Positions 36,152 to 48,062 of a DNA stretch of 64,000 bases are shown here, in pieces; position 1 is the first letter of the stretch, and each line of letters starts with the position of its first letter. The notes under the pieces are model-generated. The model saw nothing but the letters and a program-made list of their open reading frames with translations. It was not told the origin of the DNA and did no database searches. The translations under genes and the position numbers were made by a program. Location: contig NC_079210.1 in assembly GCF_026745355.1 (NCBI RefSeq), forward strand, positions 32,983,516-33,047,515, in the 5' to 3' direction. This DNA is from Beta vulgaris subsp. vulgaris (taxonomy: Eukaryota; Streptophyta; Magnoliopsida; Caryophyllales; Amaranthaceae).

Positions 36152-37580
36152 TCACCATCTCATCTCCATCAGACTCACCACGCCGCCTCGGCTACAGGAG
36201 CCCGGCTGACTGTAGCTCGGGTTCCAAGTGTACCAAGAGGGGTGCGCATCATGCTCAACAATGTGATGAAGGCGGCAGTTCTCGTCGTACATCGAATAAA
36301 GAGCCAGGTGCTGATCATTGGCCAATGTATCGACCCGCTGACTAAGATTCTGAAGAAGTACACCATTGGCATCAACCTGCTGGCTGATGCCCTGGATGGC
36401 TGCTGTGTTGGCCGTAATGCCAGTCTCCATCCGTTGGAGCATGCTCATCATCTCCTGAAAGTTAAAAGAAGGAGGAATAATAGCATATGGGGGAGGGGGA
36501 GCATCAGAAGAGGAGGGGATATCCTCGATATGAGGTGGACGATGGTGGTAGGTGTGCTCAGGTATCGGGGGACGAGGGGCGGGAAAGCCAGAACCGGCAA
36601 TGGGAAAGAGGTAATGAGGTTGGCCAGGTTTCATTTTGGCCAGAGGGTTGGGCAGTTCAACGGAGGGCCTTCCGTTGACGTGCCACTGGTAGGTAGCCCC
36701 ACCCCGCTCCAACCAGTGAAGGCGGGTGAGGTAGGCATAGTCCAGTAAGGTAGGACCTAAGGCTGACTGATAACGAGTCTCATCGAAATCAGAGATGGCC
36801 CGAGCAAACAGAGTAACCAACCCCCGATTCACGATAGGGCAAGAGGTCAACTCGCCATCAGCGCGCCGCTTAGGGTAAGTGGTGGCAATTCGCTCCATTT
36901 GGAGCGCAACATGATGAGGCATATTGTAGTGAAAGCGGCGCGGAGTGCCCGGGTACATGTAACTACCAATCAGATAAAGCTCATCCCCCCGAATGAGCTG
37001 ACCTTCAACCATCCCAAACAAAGTCTTGGACATAAAACGAACCCAAATTTTAAAAAAATGGGTTGGTGGATGTACCTAGCATGACAATGTTGAAGGGTGA
37101 AATCAGTTTCATCCCCTGTAATAGTATAGTAAATATCCCGGTGATGATAGTCAGGGGGTGCCCAATCTCTCCCCGATTGAGGACACGGAGTATGCGAGCA
37201 AACTCCGGGAGGGTGAGGGTGAAGTCCCGATTTAAGAGCCGATAGGAAACATGAGAAATCGGTACCGTGTGAGGGTGGGTCACATGTAAACTACTGTAAA
37301 ACTCATATACAAGCACGGGGTAGGTGTTAACATGAACGGTAAAAAGGGGTTCCATGCCAATTATTTTCATAAATTCTTTAAATTCAGTGGCAATTCCCAA
37401 TTTATCTAAAAATTCGATGTCAAGGAAAGTTGTTGGGCTTACCTCGCGCCCCTTGAGGCGCTGAAATCGATCTCTTTATTCCTCTGTGGAGAAGATGACA
37501 TTCGGGAAGGTGTCATCTCAGAGGATCTCCGGTGGTGGTTGTTGTGAGCCCGTTGTAGTTTTTCGTCGCCTTGTGAACAT
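36152..37580 (-). pseudogene. Athila extra ORF (ATHILA ORF-1 family-like), broken
   Basis: Starts at the ATG at 37580 (MFTRRRKTTTGSQQPPPE). Two in-frame stops follow near 37520 and 37470, then an open block to 37050 (EFKEFMKIIGMEPLFTVHVN, SYRLLNRDFTLTLPEFARIL) of the kind in the ATHILA ORF-1 family. A homopolymer frameshift at a T-run near 37055 leads into a 293-codon block (37033-36152). It has a basic middle, a Pro-rich segment (PPPPYAIIPPSF) near 36470-36500 and a probable coiled-coil (MMSMLQRMETGI onwards). The protein's role is unknown; the position after pol has led to the label envelope-like. No transmembrane segment is obvious. Confidence 0.75.
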
Positions 37581-38460
37581 GATGCTTGAATGTGAAAAAG
37601 GGTGAAGCTTCAACTTACTCTTTAATGGTGGAAGAGAGCAAAAAGCTTGGATCACTCAACCTCACTTTAATGGTGGAATAGTTGGAGAAGAAGATGGAGA
37701 GGAGAGATAGAGTGGAAGAAAGGTGACTAAAGTGGAGTTAGAGAAGAGTAGGAAGTGATGAGAGAGAAAAATTGGTGAGAGATTGAAGGTGAGAGGGGGG
37801 GTCTTCAATGGTGAAAAGGGAATTTGGAGAAGAAGATGAAGAGGAATTGAGGGTTAGGGTTTGGAGGAGAGAGAAAGTGTGAGAGGAAGTGAGTGAAACA
37901 AGGGGAAAAAACCCCTTTAGTCTCGTCATCCGGGTCCCGAGCCCGATCGGGCGTGACTTGCCCGACGTCATCGATCGTGTTTTTTTTTTCTGGAAATTCA
38001 GCCAGTTCGGTTGCGGGCCCGATCGGGCGAGGTTGCCCGATACCCGGGCTTCGGTCCGTAAGTTCTGCAAAAATTGAATTCCTTGCGGGCCCAATCGGGT
38101 GTCCATTGCCCGATCGGGCGATTTTTTAGCTTTCCCATTTCTTGTTGCGGGCCCGATCGGGCGGGGCCGCCCGATGGCCTCGGGCTATGCCAGTAAGCAG
38201 TGGCTCGTATTTGTGAATGCACTTTTGCAGGTGGTCATCAATCCTGCACACATGTAACCTGAAAAGGAATATCAGTACCCTCTCACTCTCTCACCAAACT
38301 ACAAAAATTAGCAAAGTAAAAAAAAATCAAAATCTAGAAAAAACTACGAAAGAAAAGGAAAGAAATCGGGTTGCCTCCCGATTAGCGCTGGTTTATAAAG
38401 GTCCCGCACGACCATAATGCTTCATCCCTCAAACAGAAGGGGATGGGGGTTGAAGGTATA
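37581..38460 (-). other. Spacer between integrase and the extra ORF, with CCCGATCGGGC palindromes
   Basis: A purine-rich tract (plus strand, about 37680-37890) is followed by four palindrome-bearing blocks at 37935-38180, each with GGGCCCGATCGGGC or a one-base variant (GAGCCCGATCGGGC, GGGCCCAATCGGGT). The same word, in reverse orientation, is in the LTRs near 34183 and 45041. The open frame at 37738-38106 across it has no recognised domain. Confidence 0.7.
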
Positions 38461-41400
38461 ATCATTCACAGATCCAACAGGGATTCCGTATAGTACAACT
38501 TCAGACGTTGTCCATTAACTTTGAACTTCTCACCGTTGCATTCATCACCTCAATAGAACCAAACTTGTTAGTGTTAGTGACAAAAGGACCAGACCACCTA
38601 GATTCAGCTTACCAGGAAAAACTTTAGTCTAGAGTTGTCAGTAAAACTTGTCACCAATAGAGAACTCCCTGCTCAAATTTTCTTATCATGCCATCTCTTA
38701 GTGCGCTTTTGTAGAGACGCGAACTATCATAAGCATTTCAGTCTAAGTTCATCAAGCTCATTGATTTGCAATAGCGTTTTCTACTGCTAATTAGCATCAA
38801 GGTTCAACTCTTTAACCGCCCAAAAAGCCTTATAACTCTAGTTCGACAGGTAGTGGCATGCTTTTCCATAGACTAGTCGATAAGGGGTGGTACCAATAGG
38901 GGTCTTAAAAGCAGTTCTATAACCCATAAGGTGTCATCTAACTTATCACTCCAATCTTCGATTTAGCTACCACTTTCTCCAAAATAGACTTTATTTCACG
39001 GTTAGACACTTCTACTTGCCCACTTGTCTGAGGATGGTATGCTAGGCCAGTCCTATGGTAGACACCATACTTTTTGAGTAGGGCTTCAAAGGTTCTTTTG
39101 TGAAAGTGGGATCCCCCATCATACAATGACAACTCTTGGTACCCAAACCGTGGAAAGATAATCTTTTTGAACATTTTCATGACAACCTTGAGTCATTGGT
39201 GGTGATGCAATAGCTTTACCCACTTAGAACATAGTCAACAGCAACAAGTATGAAATTGTTGCCTGAGGAAGAGGGAAAAGGACCCATAAAATCAATACCC
39301 CACACATCAAATAGTTCAACTTCAGGATGGGGTTTGGGGCATCTCATGTCTACGGGAAATATTTCCTGTTCGTTGGCATGCATCACAAGACTTAACAAAA
39401 GTACTAGCATCATGAAAAATGTTGGCCAATAAAAACCAGATTGAAGTACCTTTGCTATGTTTTGGAGGCCCAGCATGGCCTCCACATGGAAGGGAGTGAG
39501 AGTGCTTCAGAATTCATGCACCTCCCACTCTGGGATACATCGCCTTAAGATGTGTCAGCACAGAGCTTGTAAAGAAGAGGTCATCCAAAAGATTGTTTGG
39601 CATCATGGAGAAATTTCTTTCTCTGCTGGTAGCTCAGCTCTGGAGTCCACTCACGCAAAAGTTGGCGAAGTCCGCATACCACGGGGTAACAGAAGTGACT
39701 GCCAGGAGCTTGTCATCAGGAAAGGAGTCATCAATGGGTAGCCTTCTTCCATATCTTCATACTGCAATCGGGAAATGGTCAGCCACTACATTTTCTGCAC
39801 CCTTTTTATCTCGATCTCCAAGTCGAATTCTTGGAGCAGCAAAATCCACCGAATGAGTCGAGGCTTGCCTCCTTTTTGGAGGAGGTACTTCACAGCACAT
39901 GATCGTGTAGACAATGACTTTAGACCCAAGCAGATAGGTCCTGAACTTGTCCAATGCATAGACCACAGCTAGAAGCTCTTTCTCGTGGTGGCATAATTAA
40001 CTTGAGCTTCATCGAGTGTCTTGCTAGCATAGTAGTGGCATGGAGGATGTTGTCTTTCTCTGACCAAGGACAGCTCCCACAGCATAATACTGGCATCACA
40101 CATAATCTCAAATGGGAGGGTCCAATCTGGAGATCGATGATGGAGCAGTAATCAGAGCTTGCTTGATCCTGTTAAAAGACACTAGACACTCATCAGTAAA
40201 CAGGAACGGGGCATCCTTGAGGAGCAACTGAGTAAGTGGTTTAGCAATTTTAGAGAAGTCCTTGATAAAGCGGCGATAAAATCCCGCATGACCAAGAAAA
40301 CCTCTAACACCCTTAACATTCACAGGAGGGGTAATTGCTCAATCACTTGAATTTTTGCTTTGTCCACCTAGATGCCTCGTTCAGAAATAATATGACAAGT
40401 ACCACTCCTTCAGTAACCATGAAGTGGCACTTTCCCAGTTCAAACAAGGTGGACATCCTCACATCTTTTCAGTACTTTAGTAATTCAGCAAACATGCATC
40501 AAAATCAATGCCATACACACTAAAGTCATCCATAAATACTTCCATGATGGACTCAATAAATTCAGAAAATATGGCCATCATACAACGTTGGAAGTAGCAG
40601 GGGCATTACATAGGCCAAAGGGCATCCTTCATATGCAAAGGTACCATAAGGACATGTAAAGGTGGTCTTCTCCTGGTCATCTGGGTGGATAGGGATTTGG
40701 AAGAAACCAGAATAGCCATCTAGATAACAAAATGAGAATGACAAGCTAGACGTTCCAACATCTGATCAATGAAGGGAAGGGGAAAATGGTCTTTCTTAGT
40801 GGCAACATTTAATTTCCTATAATCAATGCACATACGCCACCCAGTAACTACTCTTGTAGCAATTAATTCATTTTTCTCATTTTTAACTACAGTAGTACCG
40901 CCCTTTTTAGGAACCACTTGAACTGGACTCACCCACTTAGAATCAGAAATAGGATAGATAATCCCAGCATCAAGTTTCATAACCTCTTTTTTGACAACTT
41001 CCTGCATATTCGGGTTCAAACGACGCTGACCTTGTATACTAGGACGATGATCATCCTCAAGATGAATTTTATGCATGCAAAAGTCAGGGCTTATGCCTTT
41101 CAAATCATCAATATTTATATCCAATGGCCTTTTTATGTTGTCGCAAAACAGACAAAAGTTGAGACATTTGACCATCATTTAATGCAGCACTAACAATCAC
41201 AGGGCAATTTTCAGAATCATCCAGAAAAGCATATCGCAGAGAAGGGGGAAGGGGTTTCAGTTCAGGTTTCTTTACCTCTACCGGTGAGTAGCACATACTA
41301 ACCGTTCATCCTCATGAGTGGTATACCTCAAGCTCGACACAGGTAAAAGCTGCTTCCCAAGCATCCACTTCAGTAGTCCGGATAATATCATCACCTGTGG

Positions 41401-42000
41401 AAGAGGTAAAACAAAGCAAAGCCTCCAGTGGATCCCGCAAAAGGGATTGAGGCATGTCATCATTAACCAGCACATCAATGACATTTATTCTGTAACAGGC
41501 TTCCTCTAGCATGGGACTTTTCAAGGCATTGGTCAAACTAAAAGTACCTTATCATCCCCCACAGTCAAAGTCAATTTCCCATTTTTAACATCTATGACAG
41601 CTCCAGCAGTATGAAGGAATGGTCTCCCTAAAATGATTGGGATTTGAGTATCCTCTTCCATGTCAAGCACAACAAAATCCACAGGAATAAAAAATTTAGC
41701 TACCCTCACAGGAACGTCCTCTAAGATACCTAGGGGGTATTTAACAGAACGGTCAGCCATTTGAAGAGTAATGTTGGTACATTTTAAATCTCCCATGTCA
41801 AGTTTTTGCAAACAGTCAAGGGCATGACACTAACACTAGCACCTAAATCACATAAGGCTTTGTCAATAAATATGGTGCCAATATTACAAGGGATGGAGAA
41901 ACTCCCCGGATCTTTCAATTTAGGAGGATTGATTTTGCAAAAGAGCACTACATTCTTCAGTAAAGGCAACAGTTTCTACTGCATTAAAGGCTCTTTTCCT
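38461..42000 (-). pseudogene. Athila pol: protease, RT, RNase H, integrase, broken
   Basis: Protease active site CDLGASVSVMPL is near 41810-41850, with second-lobe IPIILGRPFL near 41620-41650. RT blocks are SPVQVVPKKGGT near 40900-40930, WRMCIDYRKLN near 40810-40840, YLDGYSGFFQIPI near 40680-40720 and FMDDFSVYG at about 40510-40536, where FMDD is at 40525-40536. RNase H is seen as VYALDKFRTYLLGSKVIVYT near 39910-39965, with the catalytic stretch decayed after it. Integrase has VWGIDFMGPFPSS near 39270-39305 (first Asp), [13 protein letters not shown] near 39090-39130 (second Asp) and [13 protein letters not shown] near 39000-39035 (Glu), and continues decayed to about 38470, where GEKFKVNGQRLKLYY is readable. 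Frameshifts separate nearly every block. Confidence 0.88.
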
Positions 42001-43859
42001 AGTCAAAATTTCCTTCAAAAATTTAGCATATGCAGGTACTTGAGTAATGAGTTCAGTAAATGGAACAGTTACCTGAAGATTTTCACTACCTCCATAAACT
42101 TACCAAGTTGGTGATCCAGCTTATTCTTTGATAGACGAGTGGGAATGGTACCTTTATCGCAGGAGTGGTGGATGAATTTTTTTCAGGTACTATCTGCTTC
42201 TTTGTATTTGTGTTGGTGGTAGCCTCAGGAGCTGCCGAAGTTTCAGTGACGTATGCCTTTTTTTCTGGCTCAACCGAACCATCCTTAGGCATTGGGGACC
42301 ATCATAATGTGTTCCACTCCTAAGAGTGATGGCATTGGCAGTGTCCCTTGGTTGCATTGATTGTGAAGGTAAGGCCCCAGGTGGCCTACTAGCAGAAGAA
42401 CTAGCCAACTGAGCTAGTTGAGTCTCCAACATCTTGTTATGCGTGCCCAAATTTTCCAGTTGAGCTTTTGTGTCAGCTTGAAAAGCATTGAACCCTTTCT
42501 GCATCTGGAACATCATATTCTTCAACTCTGTCATGGCTGGGTCAGCAGAGGAGCAGGCTGTGAGGTGCTTGATTTCTCTGAAAACCAGGTGGAGCTTGTT
42601 TGGAGGTTGGTATTGTTGACCCTGTTGTTGAGGCGATATGGTTGTTGAGGTTGAGGGTTCAACACATTAGTACTCCTATATGAGAGGTTGGATGTGTCTT
42701 AACCCAGGATTATAGGTGTTGGAATATGGGTTGAACTGGTTCCTAGGTTGTGACTGGAAAGCATTGATGACCTCACAATTATTTCCCAGTGCAGGACACT
42801 CTTGAGAGTTGTGCCCAGATATTCCACAAGCATCACATATATGCACATTATAGTTAGAAGCACTAGCCATCGCATTAACACTCATATGGGGGGAATCATT
42901 ACCTAACTTCAGGGAATCAATCTTTTTGAGTTAGAGAGCTAGTTGCCCAGACAGTAGGAAATGGCTTCAACATCATGTTTACCTCCCTTTTTCAAAGAGG
43001 AACGAATGGTAGAGGCTTGATTAGATGCTAGCTTCTCCAAAAGTTCATACCCTTCCTCAATTGCTTTATCCATGAAGAACCCACCAGATGCTCCATCAAT
43101 TACCCGTCGTGTATCTGCATCAACTCTAGTGTAGAAAATCTGACACAAGTACCACTGGCCCAACCCATGATGAGGACATAGACGCTGCAGATCCTTGAAC
43201 CGCTCCCAAGCTTCATATAGAGATTCACCAGGATCTTGGGTGAAAGTAACTATAGCATGTCTCATATCTGCAGTTTTCTGGTAAGGGTACCACTTGATAA
43301 GAAAATCTTGGAAAGTTCTGGCCAGGTGGTGATGGTGGAAGGCAGCTTGTTATTAACCAGAAAAATTTATCGCGCAGAGAAACCAAATAGAAGGAGTTTC
43401 ATCTCATCAGGAGTAACACCAGCTTGCTTCTAGTAGCACAACACTGTAAAAATCTCTGCAGTGCTGATTTGGGTCTTCAGATGTGTAACCCAGCAAACTG
43501 ATTATTCTGAACCATATTCAAACATGAGACTTGATCTCAAAATTTGTAGCAGCAATAGTGGGCATCCGTACCCCAGTAGGCACGTTATCAGGAGATGGTT
43601 GTGCGTAGTCTCTGAAGGTTCGAGTAACATTCTCACCCATGTTGAGAGTAATAGGTGAGGTGGGGGATTCTTTGTGTGGGGAAGATGGTGGAGAAGGTGT
43701 CTTTTGGGAGGGTGTCCCTGCAGACAGCTTAGCTTGTTTAGTTTTCTTTCTGAGTCTACGAGCGGTCTTTTCAATCTCCGGATCGAACGGGATGAGATTT
43801 GGGATTTCAATTTCCTGCTCATACACCAAAAACACTAAAACAAACGTGAGATGCTCCAA
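42001..43859 (-). pseudogene. Athila gag, broken
   Basis: An N-terminal acidic/basic segment is open from 43859 to 43518 (IPNLIPFDPEIEKTARRLRK); the true start codon is unclear. The capsid region (FTQDPGESLYEAWERFKDLQ) lies at 43265-42939, and the zinc knuckle CDACGISGHNSQECP at about 42790-42835. A glutamine-rich coiled-coil region (QLENLGTHNKMLETQLAQLA) follows near 42400-42450, leading to protease. Stops and frameshifts occur near 43500, 42940 and 42670. Confidence 0.85.
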
Positions 43860-43925
43860 AGAACAGGTGTTCTTCAGAGTAGAGGTTAGTTAAATTATAA
43901 ATTCGACAAAATAAAATAAACCTCT

Positions 43926-43942
43926 CCCCGGCAACGGCGCCA
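43926..43942 (-). other. Athila primer binding site (tRNA-Asp type)
   Basis: The minus strand reads TGGCGCCGTTGCCGGGG, five bases inside the 5' LTR. It is the tRNA-Asp-type primer site shared by Athila and Tat elements. Confidence 0.92.
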
Positions 43943-43947
43943 AAATT

Positions 43948-45385
43948 TGATAGGCTAAAGTCGTATACCTAATAAAAATAACCTAAGGTCCACTAACTAG
44001 TAGTCAGGGAGTCAGGATCGAATCCACAGGGAGAAGTTATATTATTGTATCTGAACTCTAATATTACACTAACGAAATCAGATGAAGAGTGTGTTACTAA
44101 ACTAAACAATAGCAGAACTAATATGAAGGTGTAAATATATTAATAAAGACTAGAATCATGGATCACTATGCATACAATTCGGAAATCAGGGATAAATAAT
44201 AACCACCTAGTAAGTCAACTGTCAGGGACATGTAATTTCTCTCGAACATTCCTCCCTCAAAGATCACCCAGCCGCTCTCGCATAGTCAAGGGTCACTTTG
44301 CCAAATAATTGAAAGCCTATACAGTATCTCCCCTCTCGAAGTAGATTCATTATTGCAACAATAGGAATATATATCAGACCTAACTTATAATTCTAGCATG
44401 AAAAATCAATCAAAGGAAACAGTTGAAATACAAGATAATCAAACTAATCTATCAATCCCTCGTTGCATACACAGATCTCCACAATTCTAGATATAGGACT
44501 ACTCACTCATAATCATGAAAACAATAACAAAATCATATAAAAACTCATACTTTGAAACATGGCAAATAACTAAGAAAATAATCTAATTAACAATGGAAGA
44601 AATAACAAAGAAATAATGAAGAAAGATTACCGAATTATATTGAACTATGAATAAGCAAAAGGTTTGATCTTGAATTGAAATCACAAAGCACTAAAATTAA
44701 GGTACTTGAAATCCTATCTAGATAAAACTAATAATAAAAACCAAGATGATTCTAATAATTTTGATTTTCCTATTTATACAAGCCCTAAAACAATAACCAA
44801 AAGTCTCGAAAAATGGGCCCGTATTCATTAAAAAATGCGTGTCGTTAGTCGCCCGATGGGGCCAGAGATGTCCGATGGAATCGGGCTCCAAAGCAGAGGA
44901 AAGGGCCGAAAATCCACGGGCGCCCGATGACATCGGGCGGCCTGTTAACATAGTATTACGCAGCAGCTGGCAGGGGCGCCCGACGTCGGGCCAGGTCGCC
45001 CCATCGGGCGGAAGACCGAATCACGACTGGGCGTCCGACGCCCGATCGGACCCGCAACAGAAACATGGAACCTGCTTCTTCGCCCGATCAGGCTGGGCCG
45101 CCCGATCCTTTCGAGCCGGTCAGGTTATGCGCGTTCCTTGTTCTTTCTTTGCTCAAAGTCCCGGAAAGCATCGTCGGAATCTTGAAACTCAGCGTCCAAC
45201 CTCTCTAATCCAGTGTGCAATCATATAAAGTAGGTAATAGCTCCCCAAAACCTACAATCTAATACAAAACAGCAAACCACAACTAGATGGAGAGAGTTAG
45301 TACCAAATGGCTCCTAAGAGCACCATAACCACAACTTTTGGCATATAAATAGGGGAGAAAAACTCTATATAAAATCATAACATCA
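43948..45385 (-). repeat. Athila 5' LTR, full length (1,438 bp)
   Basis: On the plus strand it begins TGATAGGC and ends ACATCA; on the minus strand TGATGT...CCTATCA, canonical TG...CA ends. It includes CCCGATCGG palindromes around 44910-45110. The word GAGCTATTACC is absent; no strong TATA motif was singled out. Confidence 0.9.
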
Positions 45386-45489
45386 AGTACCATGCGACTT
45401 TCTTAAAATAATCCATGAGGACCATACACCTCAGACAACATCCATTCAACATAATCCAATTTGTATAAAGGATCGAGCACCACAACAAT
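45386..45489 (+). repeat. Flank repeat, right copy (104 bp)
   Basis: Two-mismatch copy of 33544-33647 directly outside the intact Athila LTR. Confidence 0.93.
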
Positions 45490-46589
45490 AAAGACCAATA
45501 TTAAAACAATAAGAGTTTGATATAGATCTTAGTTAGCAATTCGTTAATTAATCCAAAAAAATTATTGTGCTTCTTCGACATACATATATACAATAAACTG
45601 TAGCAAAAGCTCACAATTTTGTCTTCCATTGAAAGCTCGAACATGATTCCAAGAAGCTCGACCTACTTTAGCAAACTAGCAATTTTGTCCTCAATTTGAA
45701 GCTTGGACGAGATTCAAAGTTCTCCCTTGAAGCTCGAAGTACATTTAGAGAGGTAATTTTTCGGAGTTTCCAATTTCTAGGTTTTAGTTATTTCTTGAAT
45801 TTTAGGGTTTCATTGTCATATTGATGTTGTTACTATGAAATTAAGAAATGGAAAATGTGATTCTCATTTTGCTTCTTGTTTTACTTGTTTCGTTTTGGCT
45901 TTAGATCTTTGTAAGGTAAAATTTCCATCTTTTTCTGGTAATATATTGTACCACCTCGACAATTCTCTATTTTTCAAAATATCTTTTCAATATATATAAA
46001 ACATATAGAATCATCAAAGCATTATCGCTCGTGTAATAATATATCGGCTTATTCAAAATTTCGTAGCGAAAATGATGATAATAAATAACTTTGAAAAAAA
46101 AGCCTTAGTTAACTAAAAGCCAACTCCAAAAGTCAAACCAAAGTCAAACTAACACAAAGTCAAAATTCAACTATCAAAGTAAAAGTCAACTATAATATAA
46201 TAGAGTCAAGACAAGCTCTCCATGACTTTCTAAATCCATCACTAGTGGAAAAAATCTTATCTGTCACTTAGTAACATATTCGATTTCTACAAAACTGCAT
46301 CCAAAAATCATTAAAAGAAATGGGAGGAAAAGCTAGGAAGAAATGATGATTCAATTGGTTTTGATTTCTTGCCAATTTTGATCTTTGTGTTTGATTACTC
46401 TGAATCAGTTTATCGGTAAGAATTATGCTAATTTGTTGAGCCTAGCATTCTGAATTTCAATTTCCTAATCGATTGATTTTGTGATCGTAACTTTGAAAAT
46501 TTGTGTGCTACATGTGATTTGTTGTGTGGCACACTTTGATAGTTCTTATTTGTTAGACTGATTTATGTTCACCGATAACTATCGATGAC
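45490..46589 (+). other. AT-rich stretch upstream of the hexokinase fragment
   Basis: No gene recognised. A pair of GAAGCTCGA/GAAAGCTCGA phrases with AGCAATTTTGTC lies around 45610-45740 as a weak direct repeat. The rest is AT-rich, possibly intronic or intergenic. Confidence 0.35.
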
Positions 46590-46778
46590 AATATCTTTTG
46601 GGTTGTATTGCTAGTGAGGTCGCAAAGTTTATCGCCCAAGAAGATCCAGAGTTTCAACATTATTCTGGTAGAGAATGGGAACTTGGTTTTACCTATTCCT
46701 TCCCTGTAATACAAACATCCATTTACTCTAGAACTTTGATCACTTGGGCAGAAGCAAGGCTTCTCGATAGATGATATG
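46590..46778 (+). pseudogene. Hexokinase exon fragment
   Basis: Readable pieces are GCIASEVAKFIAQEDPEF and ELGFTYSFPVIQTSI, followed after a frameshift by GFSIDDM. Plant hexokinases have a very similar run, VAKFV..ED..F....R.RELGFTFSFPVMQTSI, ending in GFSIDDxVG. The fragment ends at a plausible splice donor (ATG|GTAAAT at 46778/46779), and the exon edge suits a genomic, not a cDNA, copy. Neighbouring exons were not found on either side. Substitutions at conserved positions (Gly-Thr-Leu to Arg-Thr-Leu, WTK to WAE) and the frameshift mark it as dead. Confidence 0.75.
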
Positions 46779-48062
46779 GTAAATTATAACAGACCCTTGT
46801 ACCAGCTATGCTTTTGTTTGTAATTACTGTATATATTGGTACTAGTCGCACTAAAACTGCACTGAGGGAAGTCTTGCTGGAGTCGTTGTTGTTGATATGG
46901 ATAAATGATGCATAGTTGTTGGACGTTGTTGTTCATGAAGACTTGTTAGCTTGTGTCTCAGGTTGCGTGAACTTTACATTATTGTCGGCAAGCAAATGTA
47001 CTTTGTCTTAGAGATTTTATATGGGCTAGTATACAGTGATATTGATCTATTATTATGGACCATAGTCATGAGGACATGATAGGATCAATAGTTGTAGATA
47101 TGTTCGAAGCACGACATGTAGTAGTGGTCCTAATTTTTTCTGCCTAGTTCTAAATTCCCATGCACGATTAATGGTCAAAGAAACCTCATAGAAGCCAACC
47201 TTTGATTTAATTGCAAGATGGATACTTGACCCTTAACCTACCTCCTACAATGATACATGGTTGCTGACTTGGTGTGAATTGTGATAGAGTTGGAGTGAAA
47301 GTTAGATAGAGAAGAGAACTTAGATATGTGCATGGATTTGGACACAGACGTGGACCTGAGTCCAAAGAGTTTTTTTTTCCTATTCCGTTTGTTGCTTTGC
47401 GTTTATAGCATTTTTCTCCATAATTATTGCCACCCACTATCACTACTTGTTTCAAAACTTGTATGCATTACATGAACTAGAAGTTAATAAATCTGAAGTG
47501 TCTGTTTGTGCTTTGCTTTGTTGTCACAATGAACTCCAATATCATCCTTTATTTGATTAATATGGGATTTTCCTTTCATGTGAGATCCTAAACTGTATCT
47601 TGTTTATGCTTGTAGAATATGGATAGTGTGTTTTGTTTATGCTTAAGAGGATTTTATGTTAGCAAGAAAAATGCTGAAGCAGAACATTGCTCAATCTACA
47701 TTGCAAAACTGTTCATCCCTTGATATGGACTCCCTAAAGAACATAAAGTGAAATGATTGTATCAACCACTTTTCTGTTCTTTTGCCTCCTAGGGTTTGTT
47801 GCATTCAATTGTCAAATATATAAATATGTTCTACAGTTAGCATATATGTAGCTACAAAATATGTGCATTTTATGTCTGTATGAACAATGGTTGCTCATAA
47901 CTATTCTTTGACTATGAATTTGTTTAAGCTTTATATTTCTAAGATTTTGCTAAGAAGATTCTAGGTTGACACATGATGAATTTAGTTTCCGAATGCAACA
48001 AGCACTTTCCGGGAAGTGCTTAACCATGAGCACATTTTGGAAATTATTGGTCCTCATTGTCG
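46779..48062 (+). other. Gap between hexokinase and CBS fragments, no gene seen
   Basis: AT-rich sequence with no further hexokinase or CBS exon recognised. A minus-strand frame at 47207-47455 has no known domain. Confidence 0.4.

Larger units (their letters stand above)
33648..45385 (-). mobile_element. Athila-type Ty3-gypsy LTR retrotransposon
   Basis: In minus orientation: 5' LTR 43948-45385, tRNA-Asp-type primer site, gag, protease, RT, RNase H, integrase, a long spacer, an extra ORF, a 3' non-coding region, polypurine tract and a 3' LTR (33648-34526) that lacks 566 bp. The tRNA-Asp-type primer site, extra 3' ORF and PPT form (CTTGGGGGAGTT) are all typical of Athila. Numerous frameshifts make the copy defective. 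Confidence 0.9.

Noticed and set aside
36242..36748. 168-codon plus-strand frame
   Set aside because: It is a shadow of the Athila extra ORF on the other strand.
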